From contig NC_045128.1 in the NCBI RefSeq assembly GCF_007655135.1, forward strand, positions 11,842,001-11,906,000: a DNA stretch of 64,000 bases, read 5' to 3'. Source of the DNA: Punica granatum (taxonomy: Eukaryota > Streptophyta > Magnoliopsida > Myrtales > Lythraceae). Below are positions 1-16,544 of the stretch, one piece after another (position 1 is the stretch's first letter; every line of letters starts with the position of its first letter). The translations under genes were made by a program, and so were the position numbers. Under the pieces are notes generated by a model. It was not told the origin of the DNA, made no database searches, and was given only the letters and a program-made list of their open reading frames with translations.

Positions 1-253
1 GTAACATCAAATCCATCCCTCCGTCAAATTTATCGTTAACACTGGACGAAAAAACATTGTATTCATCAATATCGTCCTTCTATGTAACTGTTCAATTTAT
101 TCCCTCTTTTTTTGTCCCGCTTTTATCACTCCCTCTCGTCTATGGTACATAACATAATGACATTTTTGATACATAAGGACCTTTTTGATACACATCAATC
201 TGGGTCTCTCACGGAGCTATAACGGCAAAAGACCGTGGGATGGATTTGATATT

Positions 254-673
254 ACCAAGGATCAAACTGATGTGACAGAAGATCGAATTGATGTGACCAT
301 GGACGAACTCGATGTGCCAAGGGACGAACTTGATGTGACCAGGGACGAACTTGATGTGACCAGTGACGAATTCGATGTGTTCAGGGATGAATTTGATGTG
401 GCCAAGGAAGAATTTGATGTGACGAGGGACGAACTTGATGTTATCAGGGACGAATTCGATGTGACCAGGGACGAATTTGATGTGGCCATGGACGAATTTG
501 ATGTAACTAGGGACGAACTTGATGTTACCATGGACGAATTCGATGTGGCCAGGGACGAATTTGATGTGGCCAGGGATGAATTTGATGTGACGAGAGACGA
601 ACTTGATGTTACCAAGGACAAATTCGATGTAAACATGGACAACTTTGATATGACCAGGGACGAATTCGATGTA
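254..673. repeat. 21-bp minisatellite, about 20 units
   Basis: About twenty tandem units of 21 bp (consensus close to GACGAATTTGATGTGACCAGG read in a circle). Because the unit is a multiple of three, the plus strand stays open from 185 to 685 as a repeating heptad of the form D-E-F/L-D-V-T-R, and the minus strand is open as well (Ser/Thr-rich). Units differ by point changes but the length never changes. I recognise no protein family. The open frames are most simply a by-product of the repeat length, not a gene. Confidence 0.9.
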
Positions 674-685
674 ACATTTTTTTAG

Positions 686-2635
686 GGACCCAGATGATGC
701 AATTTGCGTAAGTCAGGGATGAAATTGCTAGTTTACTCACACAAAGTCTATAGTTGAGTAACACTTAAATTTCAACCAAGCACTATGCGGTAAACGATGT
801 GCTATTATTGTTTCACGTTACCTACCAAACTCCAAAAATTTTCAGTTATAGAAATTGAAAAGTTTTTTATATTTATATGTGCAGACATATATATTACACC
901 TAGCGTTCAAAACTTTTAAAAAACTCTGAACTTATTGATATGCACCCTTAGTATCTTCGCAAGAGTAAAACAAAAAACTCTTCTACCCCAAAATTATGGG
1001 AATTTCTCATTATCGTGAAAGTTGGTCTGACGAGAGAAATGAATATTCTAATCAAAGTAAATAAATTGTCATAATTGAAGAATATGGAAATTAACTTCCT
1101 CATAGACAAATATTAATCACGGCTAAATTTATAGCTATATGTCCATTTAATTATTACCCAGTCCTTTTAATATATATATATATATATATATATACACGCG
1201 ATAATTTTAACCCGAGCATATACACAGGTCTTTCGTCTAGTTTAAGTAAGTTGTGAAAGGTTTTGGGCCTATAAGTTATTTGACTAAATATTCAATGAGC
1301 GTTACCGGTTCGTTCTGTTTAAGTAACAACTAACCAATTAAAATGCATGTAACTAGTGGAAATCTGTGAGACTATCGTGGCTATGTTTACTATTTACGTG
1401 CATTTTTATTGAATGTTATACTGTCTAAGTAATACTCAAGTTCATTTCAATGAAAAGACAGCGTTTCAATAAACCAATAGAAAGGAGACCGGGAACCTCT
1501 AAAGCAGCGGCGATATGGAGCCACAGTGATTGAAATCTTAAGTGTGACAGACACTGTCGGTAAAAATTAGAATCAGAATCCCAGAAGCAGCCGCATACGG
1601 CATCATTTGGAGGCAAGAAGGATCAACGACCTCTGAATCTGAACAAACGACATAGTCTAGAAGCAAGGCAAAGCTCGAGTTTCTCCTTAGTCACTCTGAG
1701 CGACCTTAGCTCGTTTATAACGTGTTGGAATTAAATGAAAATGGGGATAAATGAGCTCTAAAACTCTGCGTGAAGATGAAGCCATGCTCCAACTGCTCAA
1801 CCCACAATCTGACCACTTCAAAGAGAGTAGACCATAACTGCTCAAGCATGGAGGAAATATATAAATACTGGAAGACGAGAATTTTTTATCAACACATATT
1901 TTAGCATATCATTAGTAGTCTACCGCTCAGAGTAGTGTAACTTATCTTAGATCATAGATTTCGAGCTCGTGGTCGCAGGGTTTTCATCAACAATTCAGAT
2001 TCACCAATCTGTGATGGTAGGATCCATTCTCAACGGCATGGCTATTTGCTTTGAGCTATTCAACGTGGTTGCATCCTTCATCCTTGATAGAGGTGACCTC
2101 AGATCAGTGTCTCACAGCCTATTATACTCTAGCTAAATGGAAAGCAGTATAAGACATCCTTTGTAATTGTGGTTTGAGTTATGTTCTTCATTTTTATCTT
2201 TGTATTCCATCGACTCTATGATTGCAATTTAAGTGATTTCCGTTCAATTTTGCTTCTAATTATGTGTTATCTTCCTATCGTCAGTCTCAGAAAGTCCTTT
2301 TAATTATGACATTACCAAAAGAACCCAAAATCAAGAAGCACGACGAAGGCCAAAGAAGAATTAAATCGCCAACCACAAAACAAATTGAGGGTTTCGGTCA
2401 AAGAAGGCGTTCTTCTTTCGAATGCATCGAAAGATTCGAAACATCTTTTGATTGGTCTAGAATTTATAATAATAGTCTATGTTCAAATTAAGATAGCCTT
2501 GCACTTTGGAAATTGGATTTGGCTGCTTGTTATAGTGGTATTTTCCAACCAGTCACTAGTTTTAAAGTGTATAAACGACCATGGAACTCCCCTCACTAGG
2601 GGCTGATGTGACAATCGCCTATTCTAAAATTTAAA
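686..2635. other. AT-rich non-coding stretch
   Basis: No recognisable gene. It contains an (AT)n tract near 1170-1192 and only short open frames with no family resemblance. The stretch 1-184 before the minisatellite is likewise featureless. Confidence 0.5.
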
Positions 2636-2639
2636 TGTC

Positions 2640-3478
2640 ATAAAAAAATTTGGAAAAAATATATGTCATAACTTTACAACCTTTTTACTTTTGTATTAAT
2701 TTTATCACAATTTTTCAAAAATACATTATATCGCACATCATTTAGGGTATAGTGTCAATTATAGTCTGACGTCATATTTTTCATGAAAATTAAATGGAAG
2801 GATGATAAGGGGCACGCATTGGATGAATAGTGAGCTTGGACTCTTGCCATGTACGAAATACCATATTCCGACCTGTCCGATACCCTTTTACCCACCCAAC
2901 TCCCCCACAATAGATACCCGAATCCCGTTCCTACCTCTTCACACTTCTCCCGACTCACTGCAATCCCAAATTTCTCTTTAGTGCTTTGTCATTTCTCCTC
3001 TCTCTTCACCCATGAGCTTGTCAGTTTCTTTCTTCACACTTCTCCCTCTTTTATTCCCATAGAAGAAAAATAATTAAGGTTTGCATTTCTTTGACATGTA
3101 TGAGTTTCCATTTTCTTTTTAACAATTTTTCATCTCTTGTTCACTATATGAACTACAATAAATTTTATATGTAATTTTTTTCATTCTATTGATGATGTGG
3201 TCATTTTTAGAAAGAGCAATTCAGTATGTGAAAAGGCAGGAATGAGATTTGGATATTGATGGTAAGGGAGTCAGGAGGGTAAAAGGGCCCCACTATTCAT
3301 TCACGGGTGTGCCATGTCAACCTTTCATTCGATTTTCATAGAAAATTTAATGTTAGCCCATAATTGACACTACACTCTAAATGATGTGCTATATAGTGTA
3401 ATTTTAAAAGGTTATGATAAAATTAACACAAAAGTAAAATGTTATGCTATGGCATATATTTTTCGCAAAAAATTATAT
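2640..3478. mobile_element. Non-autonomous element with ~190-bp imperfect inverted arms
   Basis: The left arm (about 2640-2832) and the right arm (about 3285-3478) are imperfect reverse complements. Shared words include GCACATCATTTAG, TAGTGTCAATTAT and GAATAGTG in the same order. The ~450-bp interior has a pyrimidine-rich open frame (2849-3073) that I do not recognise. Long arms and no transposase suggest a MITE or foldback element. I could not define a target-site duplication, so the superfamily is open and the outer ends are approximate. Confidence 0.65.
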
Positions 3479-3719
3479 ATTGTTTTTCAAATTTGATGAA
3501 GTTTCTTGTATTCGACCTTAATTAGAAAAACAAATTTCTTCCTGAACGTGCCCTCAATTCAAATTCTGCGTCCGTCTACCTGTGTGTATGTTTTCGTATA
3601 ATTTTGTTTAGTGAAATGGATTATAATTACATTCAGTCCAAGGACGAACCTGGGATTTTAACTGAAAGGAGCAGTCCAACTCAATGCTTGCAATGCCGAA
3701 TCGCGAGGCTCAAAAGAAG

Positions 3720-4037
3720 TGTTGGATGCTGATGTCTCAGAGCTGTTGTTATTCCTGTCGTTTTAGTCCTTTGTCAGTTAAGCAATTATTCTAGGTTGTA
3801 GCTGTTGTTTGACAGTTTCTTTAGTTCGCTTATTCAGTTTCCTCCGGTTGCTTATTCTAAGTATTGTGGAAAAGGTGTGTAGAGGTAGTTCTGCAATGTA
3901 TTTTGTACATTTATTCAGTTTTCTTTTTATGCTTGTTCCTTGTACTCAGACTCGATTTGACAGCTGTGCATATACATTTCCTTTTATCCTCCACCACCCT
4001 CTCTCTGTCTGTGTGTGCGTGTGAAAGTAAATTAGCA
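3720..4037 (+). repeat. 5' LTR of the Copia element
   Basis: Begins TGTTGGATGC and ends AAATTAGCA. It matches 6011-6325 along its whole length with scattered substitutions, so the insertion is not very recent. The short open frames inside it are chance. Confidence 0.88.
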
Positions 4038-4064
4038 GTGGTATTAGATTGATCGAGTGTTTTT

Positions 4065-5940
4065 TTGTCTGCATCCATAGAAGTTCAAGGCAAGATGGAG
4101 GCAGGTTCAACTGGTTTCTCTGTCATGGCACCACCGGTGTTCAATGGGGAGAATTATCAGGCATGGACTGTGAAGATAATACCTTTCATGGAGGGTAGTG
4201 ATGTGTGGGAGGCTGTAGAGACAGATTATGAGATTCCACCACTTCCTAATAATCCTACTCTGGCTCTAATCAAGTTACACAAGGAGAAGACAACGAGAAA
4301 AGCAAAGTCGTGCCTTTATGTTGCAGTTTCACCAACAATCTTTGCCAAGATCGTGAGATGAGAGTTAGCCAAAGCTATTTGGGACTTCCTCAAGAAGGTG
4401 AGAGTTACGAAGGAGACGAGAAGGTGAGAGGTATGAAAGTGCTGAATTTCATGAGAGAATTTGAGAGACAACAGATGAAGGAGAGTGAAACTGTGAAGGA
4501 GTATTCTGATCATAGTGCGTGGGACTGACTTGAAGGATAAAAGGCTCTTGCAGAAGATATTGGTGTCTCTACCAGAGAGATTTGAGGCAACAATTGCATC
4601 TCTAAAGAACACCAAGGATCTGACAGAATTGTTGAGTGCTTTGCAAGCACAAGAGCAAAGAAGAATGATGAGGCAAAAAGCAAGTGTAGAGGGAGCTTTA
4701 TAGGCCAAGGTGCAGTAGAATTATGGAGGAAAAGGCAAGAAATGGAAAGGGAATGGCAGTAGTTTTGAGATTGCTGCGAGTGAAGGAAGTGCAGATGCTT
4801 CAATTAGTAACGAAGGGGGAAATCATCCTCCTTGTCAGCACTGTAGAAGAAGGAACCATTCGCACTACAAGTGTTGGAGAAAGCCTGACATGAGATGCAA
4901 GAAGTGTCCAAAGTTAGGGCATGTTGAGATCATCTGCAAGGAGGATGAGGCTCGGCAGCAAGGAGAGGCACAAACTGCACATCAAGAAGAGGTAAAGCAA
5001 CTCTTTGTTGCTTATTGTTTTACCTCACGTGTTTTAGATGGTTGTTGGCTTGTTGATAGTGGTTGTACAAACCAAATGACAAGTGATGAAAATCTCTTTA
5101 GGGAGCTTGATAAATCAGTAACATCAAGAGTCAAAATTGGAAATGGAGAGTATATCTCTGTGAAGGGAAAAGTGAGAGTAGCCATTGAGAGCTACACAGG
5201 TACAAAACAAATATATGAAGTTTTGTATGTACATGAGATTGATCAGAATTTACTAAGTGTTGGCCAAACTTGTTGAGAAAGGTTTCAAAGTGTTGTTTGA
5301 GGAGAGAAAGTGTCTGATCATTGATTCAAGTGGTAAGGTAATTAAGATGCAGGTTAAAAGCTTCAGTTTGAATCCAATGGAGATGAAGCATGATGATCTG
5401 GTGGATGATTGGTCTGTTAAAGGGACAAAGTCACTTGCAGACAAATATCAAAGGTGCAATATTGCTGTTTTAGAACCAGCAGGATATGGAGAAGCCAAAG
5501 CAGATCAAAGAAGGATATAGATGCATAGAAGGAGGAGTTGGCCATTATAGAGCCCAAGACAAAACTCGATTGATGGCTCAGTGAACAAGAACAGGGCCAG
5601 ACAAGTGGTGCATTCTGTTTTCTTAAATGGTGTCATTCAAGAAGAGATTTATGTTGAGCAGCCAGAGGGTTTCATTATACCAGGACAGGAGGAGAAGTTC
5701 TATGGACTGAAGGAGACTCCCAGAGCTTGCAATGATGTTCAGATTGAAGAAGAAGAAAGCACTGATGTGTTTGTGGATGATCAAGCCAAAATGGCTATAT
5801 CACAGAACCCTGTGTTTCATGGAAGGACCAAGCATTTCAAGGTCAAGTATTATTTTCATCGAGAAGTGTGGCAAAGTGGAGAAGTAAAGCTTGTGCATTG
5901 CAAGACATAAGACCAGCTTGCTGACATCTTTACCAAGCCC
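4065..5940 (+). pseudogene. Copia gag-pol remnant
   Basis: In order: gag with the motif FNGENYQAW (about 4140-4170); a UBN2-type gag core across several frame breaks (4360-4700); a double zinc knuckle with CRRRNHSHYKCW followed by CKKCPKLGH (about 4840-4930); a retroviral-type protease motif WLVDSGCTNQM (about 5046-5078); a short RT core resembling FLNGVIQEEIYVEQPEGF (about 5625-5675) that runs into LKETPRA; then a jump to the C-terminal RNase H region ending DQLADIFTKPF (about 5910-5942). Stops and frameshifts separate the pieces. Integrase and most of RT are deleted. It cannot encode a working polyprotein. Confidence 0.88.
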
Positions 5941-6010
5941 TTTATGGTGGAAGATTTGAGTTAAGGGAGAAGATTGGAGTTTTCAGCAACTCCTGATCCA
6001 AGGAGGAGTA

Positions 6011-6325
6011 TGTTGCATGCCGATGTCTCAAAGCTGCTATTATTTGTGTCGTTTTAGTCCTTTGTCAGTTAAGAAGTTATTCTAGGTTGCAGTTGTTGTT
6101 TGACAGTTTCCTAGTTTGCTTATTCAGTTTCCTCAGGTCGCTTATTTTAAAGATTGTGGGACAGGTGTGCAGAGGTAGTTCTTGAGAGTATTTTGCGCTT
6201 TTGTTCAGTTTTCTCTTTATGCTTGTTCCTTGTACTCAGACTCGGTTTGAACACTGTGAATATACATTTCCTTTTATCCTCCACCTCCCTCTCTCTGTCC
6301 TGTGTGAGTGGGTGAGAGTTTAACA
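6011..6325 (+). repeat. 3' LTR of the Copia element
   Basis: Begins TGTTGCATGC and ends GTTTAACA, next to the AGAAG duplication. It pairs with 3720-4037. Confidence 0.88.
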
Positions 6326-6379
6326 AGAAGTCTCCTCAAAGAGCCTTATCTTCATTGTTTTAGCAATAGGTTCAGCATC

Positions 6380-7215
6380 GTTGAAAGTCATTATCAATAT
6401 CATTGGTGCATATATACTGAAGATCTTTACTTGGAGAAATCTGCGTGGAGAATTACCCACAGGAAGAAACTTAAAGAAGAGAATGCCGCAGCGGGATGCT
6501 CGATGTCCCATGTGCAATCACGAAGAAGAATCAGAATTCCATCTCTTTTGGGAATGTGACTCTGTGAAAAGGGTTTGGTATGCGAGCAGCTTGAGGGTGC
6601 AGACTCAGTTTATACATATCGGTGGCTTAGGGGATTGGTTGTTTTATAGGGATTGTGATGATATCAGTTTTTGCTTGGATGATTTACTGCCTTTTAAATG
6701 CATTGTCTTATGGTGAAAGGAATCCAGTGGTGTTCGACAGAAAATCTCCCACCGTGGGGTCAGTATCATCACACATCCTGAATGTCTCGAATGAAAATAT
6801 ATTGGCTTTTAATTCTGACCAAGTTTTTCACGCAGGGTTGCTCCGTATATTAGATGAATCTTGAAGGAAAGCCCATCGACCGGAGGAGAGGTCCCTTCAA
6901 CAACACATTGAAGTGGATGGCGCAGTACAACACAGGGGACCTTCGTCATTGCTTTTTGGGGCAGCTGTTCTTCTTTATGATGGAGGAGATATTCAGGAGG
7001 TACGAGTGGAGAAGGTGGTAGGGGACGACCCGCTTGTGGCCGAACGTTTGGGCTGTAGGGTGGGACTCCAACTAGCCGCGAGACTTGCAGGAAGATCGAG
7101 TACGATTTTACCCGATTGCCTCAAGTTGGTCCAGGCTCTGGAAAATGGGGATCGATGGCCCTTGTCACTCCTTCCAATCAAACCAGATCTGATATCTCTT
7201 TCATTTGTGTATTGA
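6380..7215 (+). pseudogene. LINE-type retrotransposon remnant (zf-RVT plus RNase H-like domain)
   Basis: The frame at 6381-6716 has the reverse-transcriptase zinc-binding signature LPTGRNLKKRM, then CPMCNHEEES, HLFWECDSVKRVW. After a stop near 6714 and a gap, 6913-7215 resembles the plant LINE RNase H-like domain: it starts VDGAVQ and continues GDDPLVAERLG and DCLKLVQAL. Together these are the C-terminal end of a non-LTR element ORF2. Stops and frame changes show it is dead. The upstream reverse transcriptase is absent; the Copia element sits immediately to the left. Confidence 0.75.
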
Positions 7216-7270
7216 GGCAATCTTATTATTAAGCATGTGAAAAGGGACCAGCTATATAGGGCTCATGGGA

Positions 7271-8172
7271 TCTTCCAGAGCTTTTGAAAGGTTGTTTCTC
7301 CTCATAGAGCAAAACATTGTCGGGAGCGGAAGATCGGGAAAAGTTTACCAGGTCCCGATCAATCAATCAGGCAGCTTTGTAGCAGTGAAGAAGATTTTCA
7401 ACACCAGGAAGTTAGACTACAGCTTGAAAAAGAGTTCCTTACTCCTCACCTCCGATTATTTACAGGGAGATGAAGTCGAGCAATGTCCTGCTACACTCGG
7501 GAGTTCAATGCCAAATAGATTTTGGCCTCGCCCGCATGCTGATCAAGCCGAGCGAAGTCGATGCAGTGTCGGCGGGTGCTGGTACTTCAGATTACATCGC
7601 TCCAAGGTAATAAATTATGACTTGCTTTCAAAGTAATCAATGTTATAGTACAAGCGATCGATGTACCTTCCCGGTCTCTTAGTCAAACATTTGGTCCTAA
7701 TTTGTAATACATTCATGCAGAATACGCTCACATGACGAAAATAAATGCGAAGATTGATGTCTACAGTTTTCAAGTAATCCTGTTGACGATGGCCATCGGA
7801 AGGGAACCCAATGACGGAGACGAAGATGTCCCTCGCTGAGTGGGCGTCCCGCCATATGCAAGAAGGCAACTGGATTTCAGACCCTTTAGATGAGATCAGG
7901 GAGCTAAGTTACCTGGACGAAATGAGCTCCGTGTTCAAGCTCAGAATCATCTGCACAGGCACACACCCCCCAACACCCCCCCACCCCCGCGCCAACAAAG
8001 TCCTTCCATGAAGTCAGTCTTGCAGGTCCTGCAAAGATGCACCAGCCGGTTGGATATCCGGGGGCAGAAGAACACAAGGGATGAGTTTGATACCGCTCCA
8101 TTGCTCAGGAACTCTAAGCGCGAGCGAGCACTGGAAGATGAGGACAGCAGCCTCCAAAGTCGCACATATTAG
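7271..8172 (+). pseudogene. HAESA-like (HSL1-type) LRR receptor kinase fragment
   Basis: Pieces of a Ser/Thr receptor-kinase domain occur in order but in changing frames. The glycine-rich loop and N-lobe GSGRSGKVYQVP ... FVAVKKIF are at 7320-7400. After a deletion comes a catalytic-loop remnant MKSSNVLLH (about 7472-7500), then DFGLARMLIKPSE (7518-7556) and AGTSDYIAP in the activation segment. A probable intron lies at about 7605-7720, then EYAHMTKINAKIDVYSF, a frameshift, and SLAEWASRHMQEGNWISDP. The C-terminal tail SMKSVLQVLQRC ends in a stop at 8172. The HRD motif and much of the N-lobe are missing. The retained intron argues for a DNA-level rather than a processed copy. There is no LRR ectodomain. 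Confidence 0.75.
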
Positions 8173-8686
8173 ATCTTAAATACATGCTCATATGTATATA
8201 TATCGGAGAAGAAGGTAATATAACTGGAAATTGCCAAATCCCTTAGCGTCATCTTTAGCCAACAATGGACTACAGAGCGAATGAGATGGAGAAACCAGAA
8301 AAGGTTCGGCTGTAAAAGTGTTCACCGAAACTCAACTACATCTCTAACCTCCACTTCATTCTAAATAATCACAAACTACAAAAATCCCAATTTGGTACAA
8401 TTGTTTTATTGGCATTAGAAACTAGACAAGCTGTCCTATGAAAGGAGATCATTTAACTAAGGAAACACCCACTCTGCATCCTCACCCTTTATTCCTTACC
8501 TGGCATCGATTAATTATCGATTGAGATCTGTTCTTCCCAGGCATTCCAAGTTTGGTGTCCCGAAAGCGCCAAAAGATCCGAAAAGGTCCCGGGAAAGGAG
8601 GATGCAGATAATATACAAGGAAAAAAAATAAAAAAACGAAAATTTGATCAATCATCCTAGTCCTTCAATCATGGATCCTGATATTT

Positions 8687-13030
<4,344 letters not shown>

Positions 13031-13489
13031 CACGGACCGCCAATTGCCGCCACTCCTCTACAGATTTGAAGGAAGACTGATTGCAGAGGGGAAAAGTTTA
13101 GCTGACCGGAATCAAAGAGGAAGAGATTATTATTGATACCGAAGAAGAAGAGCATCAGAACAGAGCAGAGATGTGGCGTTCAACACATAAATGGGATCCG
13201 GACCGGACCCTCTGCAATCCTTCTCGGACCGTAGCGAATGATCAGTTTATGGCCAGGATTCTCTTACGGATATATCCAACGGACGAGGTCATCCGACAAT
13301 TTTTCTTCTGTTTTCGATTATACAATAGAAAGATATAGATATATATATATATATATATAGGTTCGTACACACAATAGATATAGATATATAAGCTGATTTG
13401 ATTTTTTAAAGATATATATAATTTGCTAGATTACCAAATAGTATACCATGAATATAATCCATTTGAAAATAAATTAACCTGTTTTAGGT

Positions 13490-13640
13490 AGATTCGAAAT
13501 TTCAGTAGACCCAATTAATCTAATTTCTACCCAGATTGATTCAGTAATGGATAAATTTCTTTCAATCGTAAATTATTTTTATTCATAAAATTCGAATACG
13601 AGACATATTTAAATGGAATAAATATCAAATTACCAGTATC
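13490..13640 (-). repeat. tRNA-derived SINE-like copy (family with 15555, 16545, 49900)
   Basis: Shares the pattern GATTCAGTAATGGATAAA ... TTATTCATAAAATTCGAATACG with other copies in the window. On the minus strand the latter gives a B-box-like sequence. Boundaries are approximate and no clear duplication was found. Confidence 0.4.
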
Positions 13641-15554
13641 AATTAACTTAGCATAGTTTGTATTTAATAATTGGCGAAAATTATGATGAATATCATTGGT
13701 AAAATACCCGCATATCAAAAAAAAAATTGTGAATGTTTAATTGTAATTATAGAAATTTTGCTTCATCTCATTCTAAGGTGTAGGCTAGAAACTCAAGCAA
13801 GCAAAAAAAAAAAAAAAGTTGTGCCGGCTAGAAAGAAACACCCGTATGTGGAAACTTTATCCTTTCCAAATTTTAATTTACCAAGCAAGAATTGCATAAG
13901 AGAGTCAACGGATAGACTTTCTCCGTTTCTAGACAAGTGAAATCTGTCTTAATACTGTAAAAAAGACCCCGTGATGTAAATCCTTGCTTACGGGAGACCA
14001 TGTTAATCCTTTATTAAAGAACATTGATCCCCTTTTCCTGACATTGTAAGTGCCTAGGACTCCATTTTCCAATAGAAATTGAAAGTTCTCAGAAGGAAAA
14101 AAAAAAAAAAAAAAAAAGAATGAAAGTTACGAAATTCTTTTGGGAGATGTAATAAATAGAACACTTTATGGCCTACAACGGTCACAATTGGATCTATGTT
14201 AAAAAGGTTATTAATTAGAGGCAATACACCTGAAGGTTGACATTGCTAGAAGTCGAGGTGTTAGGTGGTATGGTATCTCGAACCTTAATAAAATAAGGAA
14301 TTTAGTGAATAATATAAAGGAAAAGGATCCATGAGAGTCCCATATTAGTTAGAGTGGTTCGAACTTTTTTTTAATAATAATTGAAATGTCCGATAGATTT
14401 TAAATTTAAAACGTATATCTTTCTATGCTATTATTAAAAAAAAATTGCATATACTCTTTCACCTGATGATCTCGAGTTTATGTATTTATCTCTACATTTA
14501 AATTTAATGTCAATGTGAAGCATAGTCGATATATAGACCCAGAAGCATAATAGGAGCAGAAAGAGTGAATTTATATCTAGAAGAAAAAGATATGATGATC
14601 GACAAGAATTACTGATGATTCAAATCCATACTGAGCTCAAATATTACAGAATCTATCTCATTTTCCTTTCTTTCTTTTTTTTTTCCCCATTTTAGCATTG
14701 GATTTTGATCCGTGGATGGTTTACATTTATATTGATGGTCACATCCATAGGTGGCTGAAAATGTGGACTTTTATATATTCCTGTCTGTCTCTTTGCCTTA
14801 AATCACAATTATGGCCTCGAAAAACTTTAGGGTAACTATCATCTTTTCTTATTCGGATTTCAATTATGATTCAAATCTAAAACACGATTCGTATTGATTC
14901 AGCATGTAGAATAACATCGAATAGTCTCCTCAAAAAAGTCCATCGACCATTTTGGTCTATTCACCTCATTTTGATGAACAATAGCAGATGTAAGGTCAAG
15001 GGTCCTTGGTTTTTCAAGTAATTATTTGTCAACAATTCCTTATTTGATAAAGTTAATATTGTTGATGGGTCATTTCAAATTTTATAAAATAGTATTAGCT
15101 TACAATTTCATTAATTAATTAATGAGTTGGATATGCTTTACGCGTGAACATGAATCATAGGTATCCTTTGTTCATTACATATGTGTTTATATTCTCTTAA
15201 CTCCCAAGTCAAAATCTATCAAACTCTTTTTTTCTTTTTTCTTTTTCCTGAATATCTATTAAACTCTTTTATATAATATAAACCTTTATGGGGGACCACC
15301 TTCATTCGTAAACAATGCATTGAGCTGCTGATTCGTATAAATTAATTAAGTAGAGCCTTGTTCAGCAAAATAATAATAATAATAAGTAGAGTCTTTTTTC
15401 TCAAACTCCTTTTTCTTTTAATCATGGCTTTTCCTTATAGTTTTTGAAAGATGCGTGATTATCTTTGAGAGGATGTAATTTTTTTTTTTTTGCGAAGCTC
15501 TTAATTCATGTTCGAGTAAGATAAGCACTTTAATTAAGAGGTAAATTGGGTCTT

Positions 15555-15660
15555 CCAATCATGAATTTTTTCTATTCATAAAACTCAAATATAGATCTTT
15601 ATTTAAAAAAAGGATACCGCACCGTTTATATCAGTTCAAGTTGGTTTGTAATTCTTATGA
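15555..15660 (-). repeat. tRNA-derived SINE-like copy
   Basis: Contains TTCTATTCATAAAACTC and ATAGATCTTTATTTAAA, as in the copies near 13560 and 49980. On the minus strand an A-box-like segment precedes a B-box-like one. Short and diverged. Confidence 0.35.
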
Positions 15661-16544
15661 GTATAAATTACAAACCTTTTTATTTTTTTCCCCATTTTCT
15701 TAATTAAAGTCGCATCTTATCTTGACCAAGTTGAAATTGTTTTAGTTTTTATCTAATTCTGAAATCACGAAACCCATGCATGCACAATCTTGTAAAACTA
15801 AGGGGAAAAAGAAAATAAAACGAGCTGGTTTTATATGAAAACGACTTATTTAAAAAAAGAATGTAAGGTAGTGACACATACGTATTAATTAAGAGTTTTC
15901 AAATTTGATTCTTGTGGTGGGACTATCTATATTGCTTTAATAATTAGATTCTCAATTTTTTTATATTAGATTCATGAGTCCCTCTTATAATAAAAAAAAT
16001 AAATTATCTAATTTCTTATTTTAAATCAAGAACAACCTACCTTTTATTTAAGAATAAGAATAAGGCCTACTTTTTGTTTTGAGCTATGTTATAAATAATG
16101 TAAATACCAAATTATGTCACGATCAATTTGGCCAACGGATTTATAAGTAGTAAGCCCTCAGAAATGAAAATATATTCCTGACATATACGAGCATTTTTGC
16201 TCAAAATCCAAAATGATTTGGAGATATTGATGAAGTCAAATACCTCCAAATCTAATCCACTTCGGAAAAATGAAATTGCAACACCCGAGAAGCATGCAAC
16301 TGGGTGGTTGTTTTGTTTGGCTACTTGTCTTTGAATTTCGGCTTGCTAGTTGGTGTGGAAGTGTTCACCATCTTATCACGCAAACCGCAGTTCCGGCCGG
16401 TGCTAATTAACCAAGTGAAATTTTCTTTATATTATATTATTCGCTAAATTAAAAAGTCATACAGTCGATAAGATAAGGACCAATCTCAAAAAACAAAAAA
16501 AGAAAAAGAAAAAGAAAGAAAAAGAAAATTATAAGATCAGAAAT

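Larger units (their letters stand above)
3720..6325 (+). mobile_element. Internally deleted Ty1/Copia LTR retrotransposon
   Basis: The element is flanked by a perfect 5-bp duplication AGAAG (3715-3719 and 6326-6330). Two LTRs of about 318 and 315 bp begin TG and end CA. A primer-binding-like site TGGTATTAGAT follows the 5' LTR, and a purine-rich tract AGGAGGAGTA precedes the 3' LTR. The interior is only ~2 kb and holds gag, the zinc knuckle, a protease motif, a short scrap of reverse transcriptase and the end of RNase H, so integrase and most of RT are missing. It could only have moved with proteins from another element. Confidence 0.9.

Noticed and set aside
262..642. 126-codon minus-strand open frame, Ser/Thr-rich
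   Set aside because: It is the reverse reading of the 21-bp minisatellite. The unit length keeps both strands open, with no independent support.
2849..3073. 74-aa pyrimidine-rich frame within the inverted-arm element
   Set aside because: Low-complexity composition and no motif. More likely chance within a MITE-like element.
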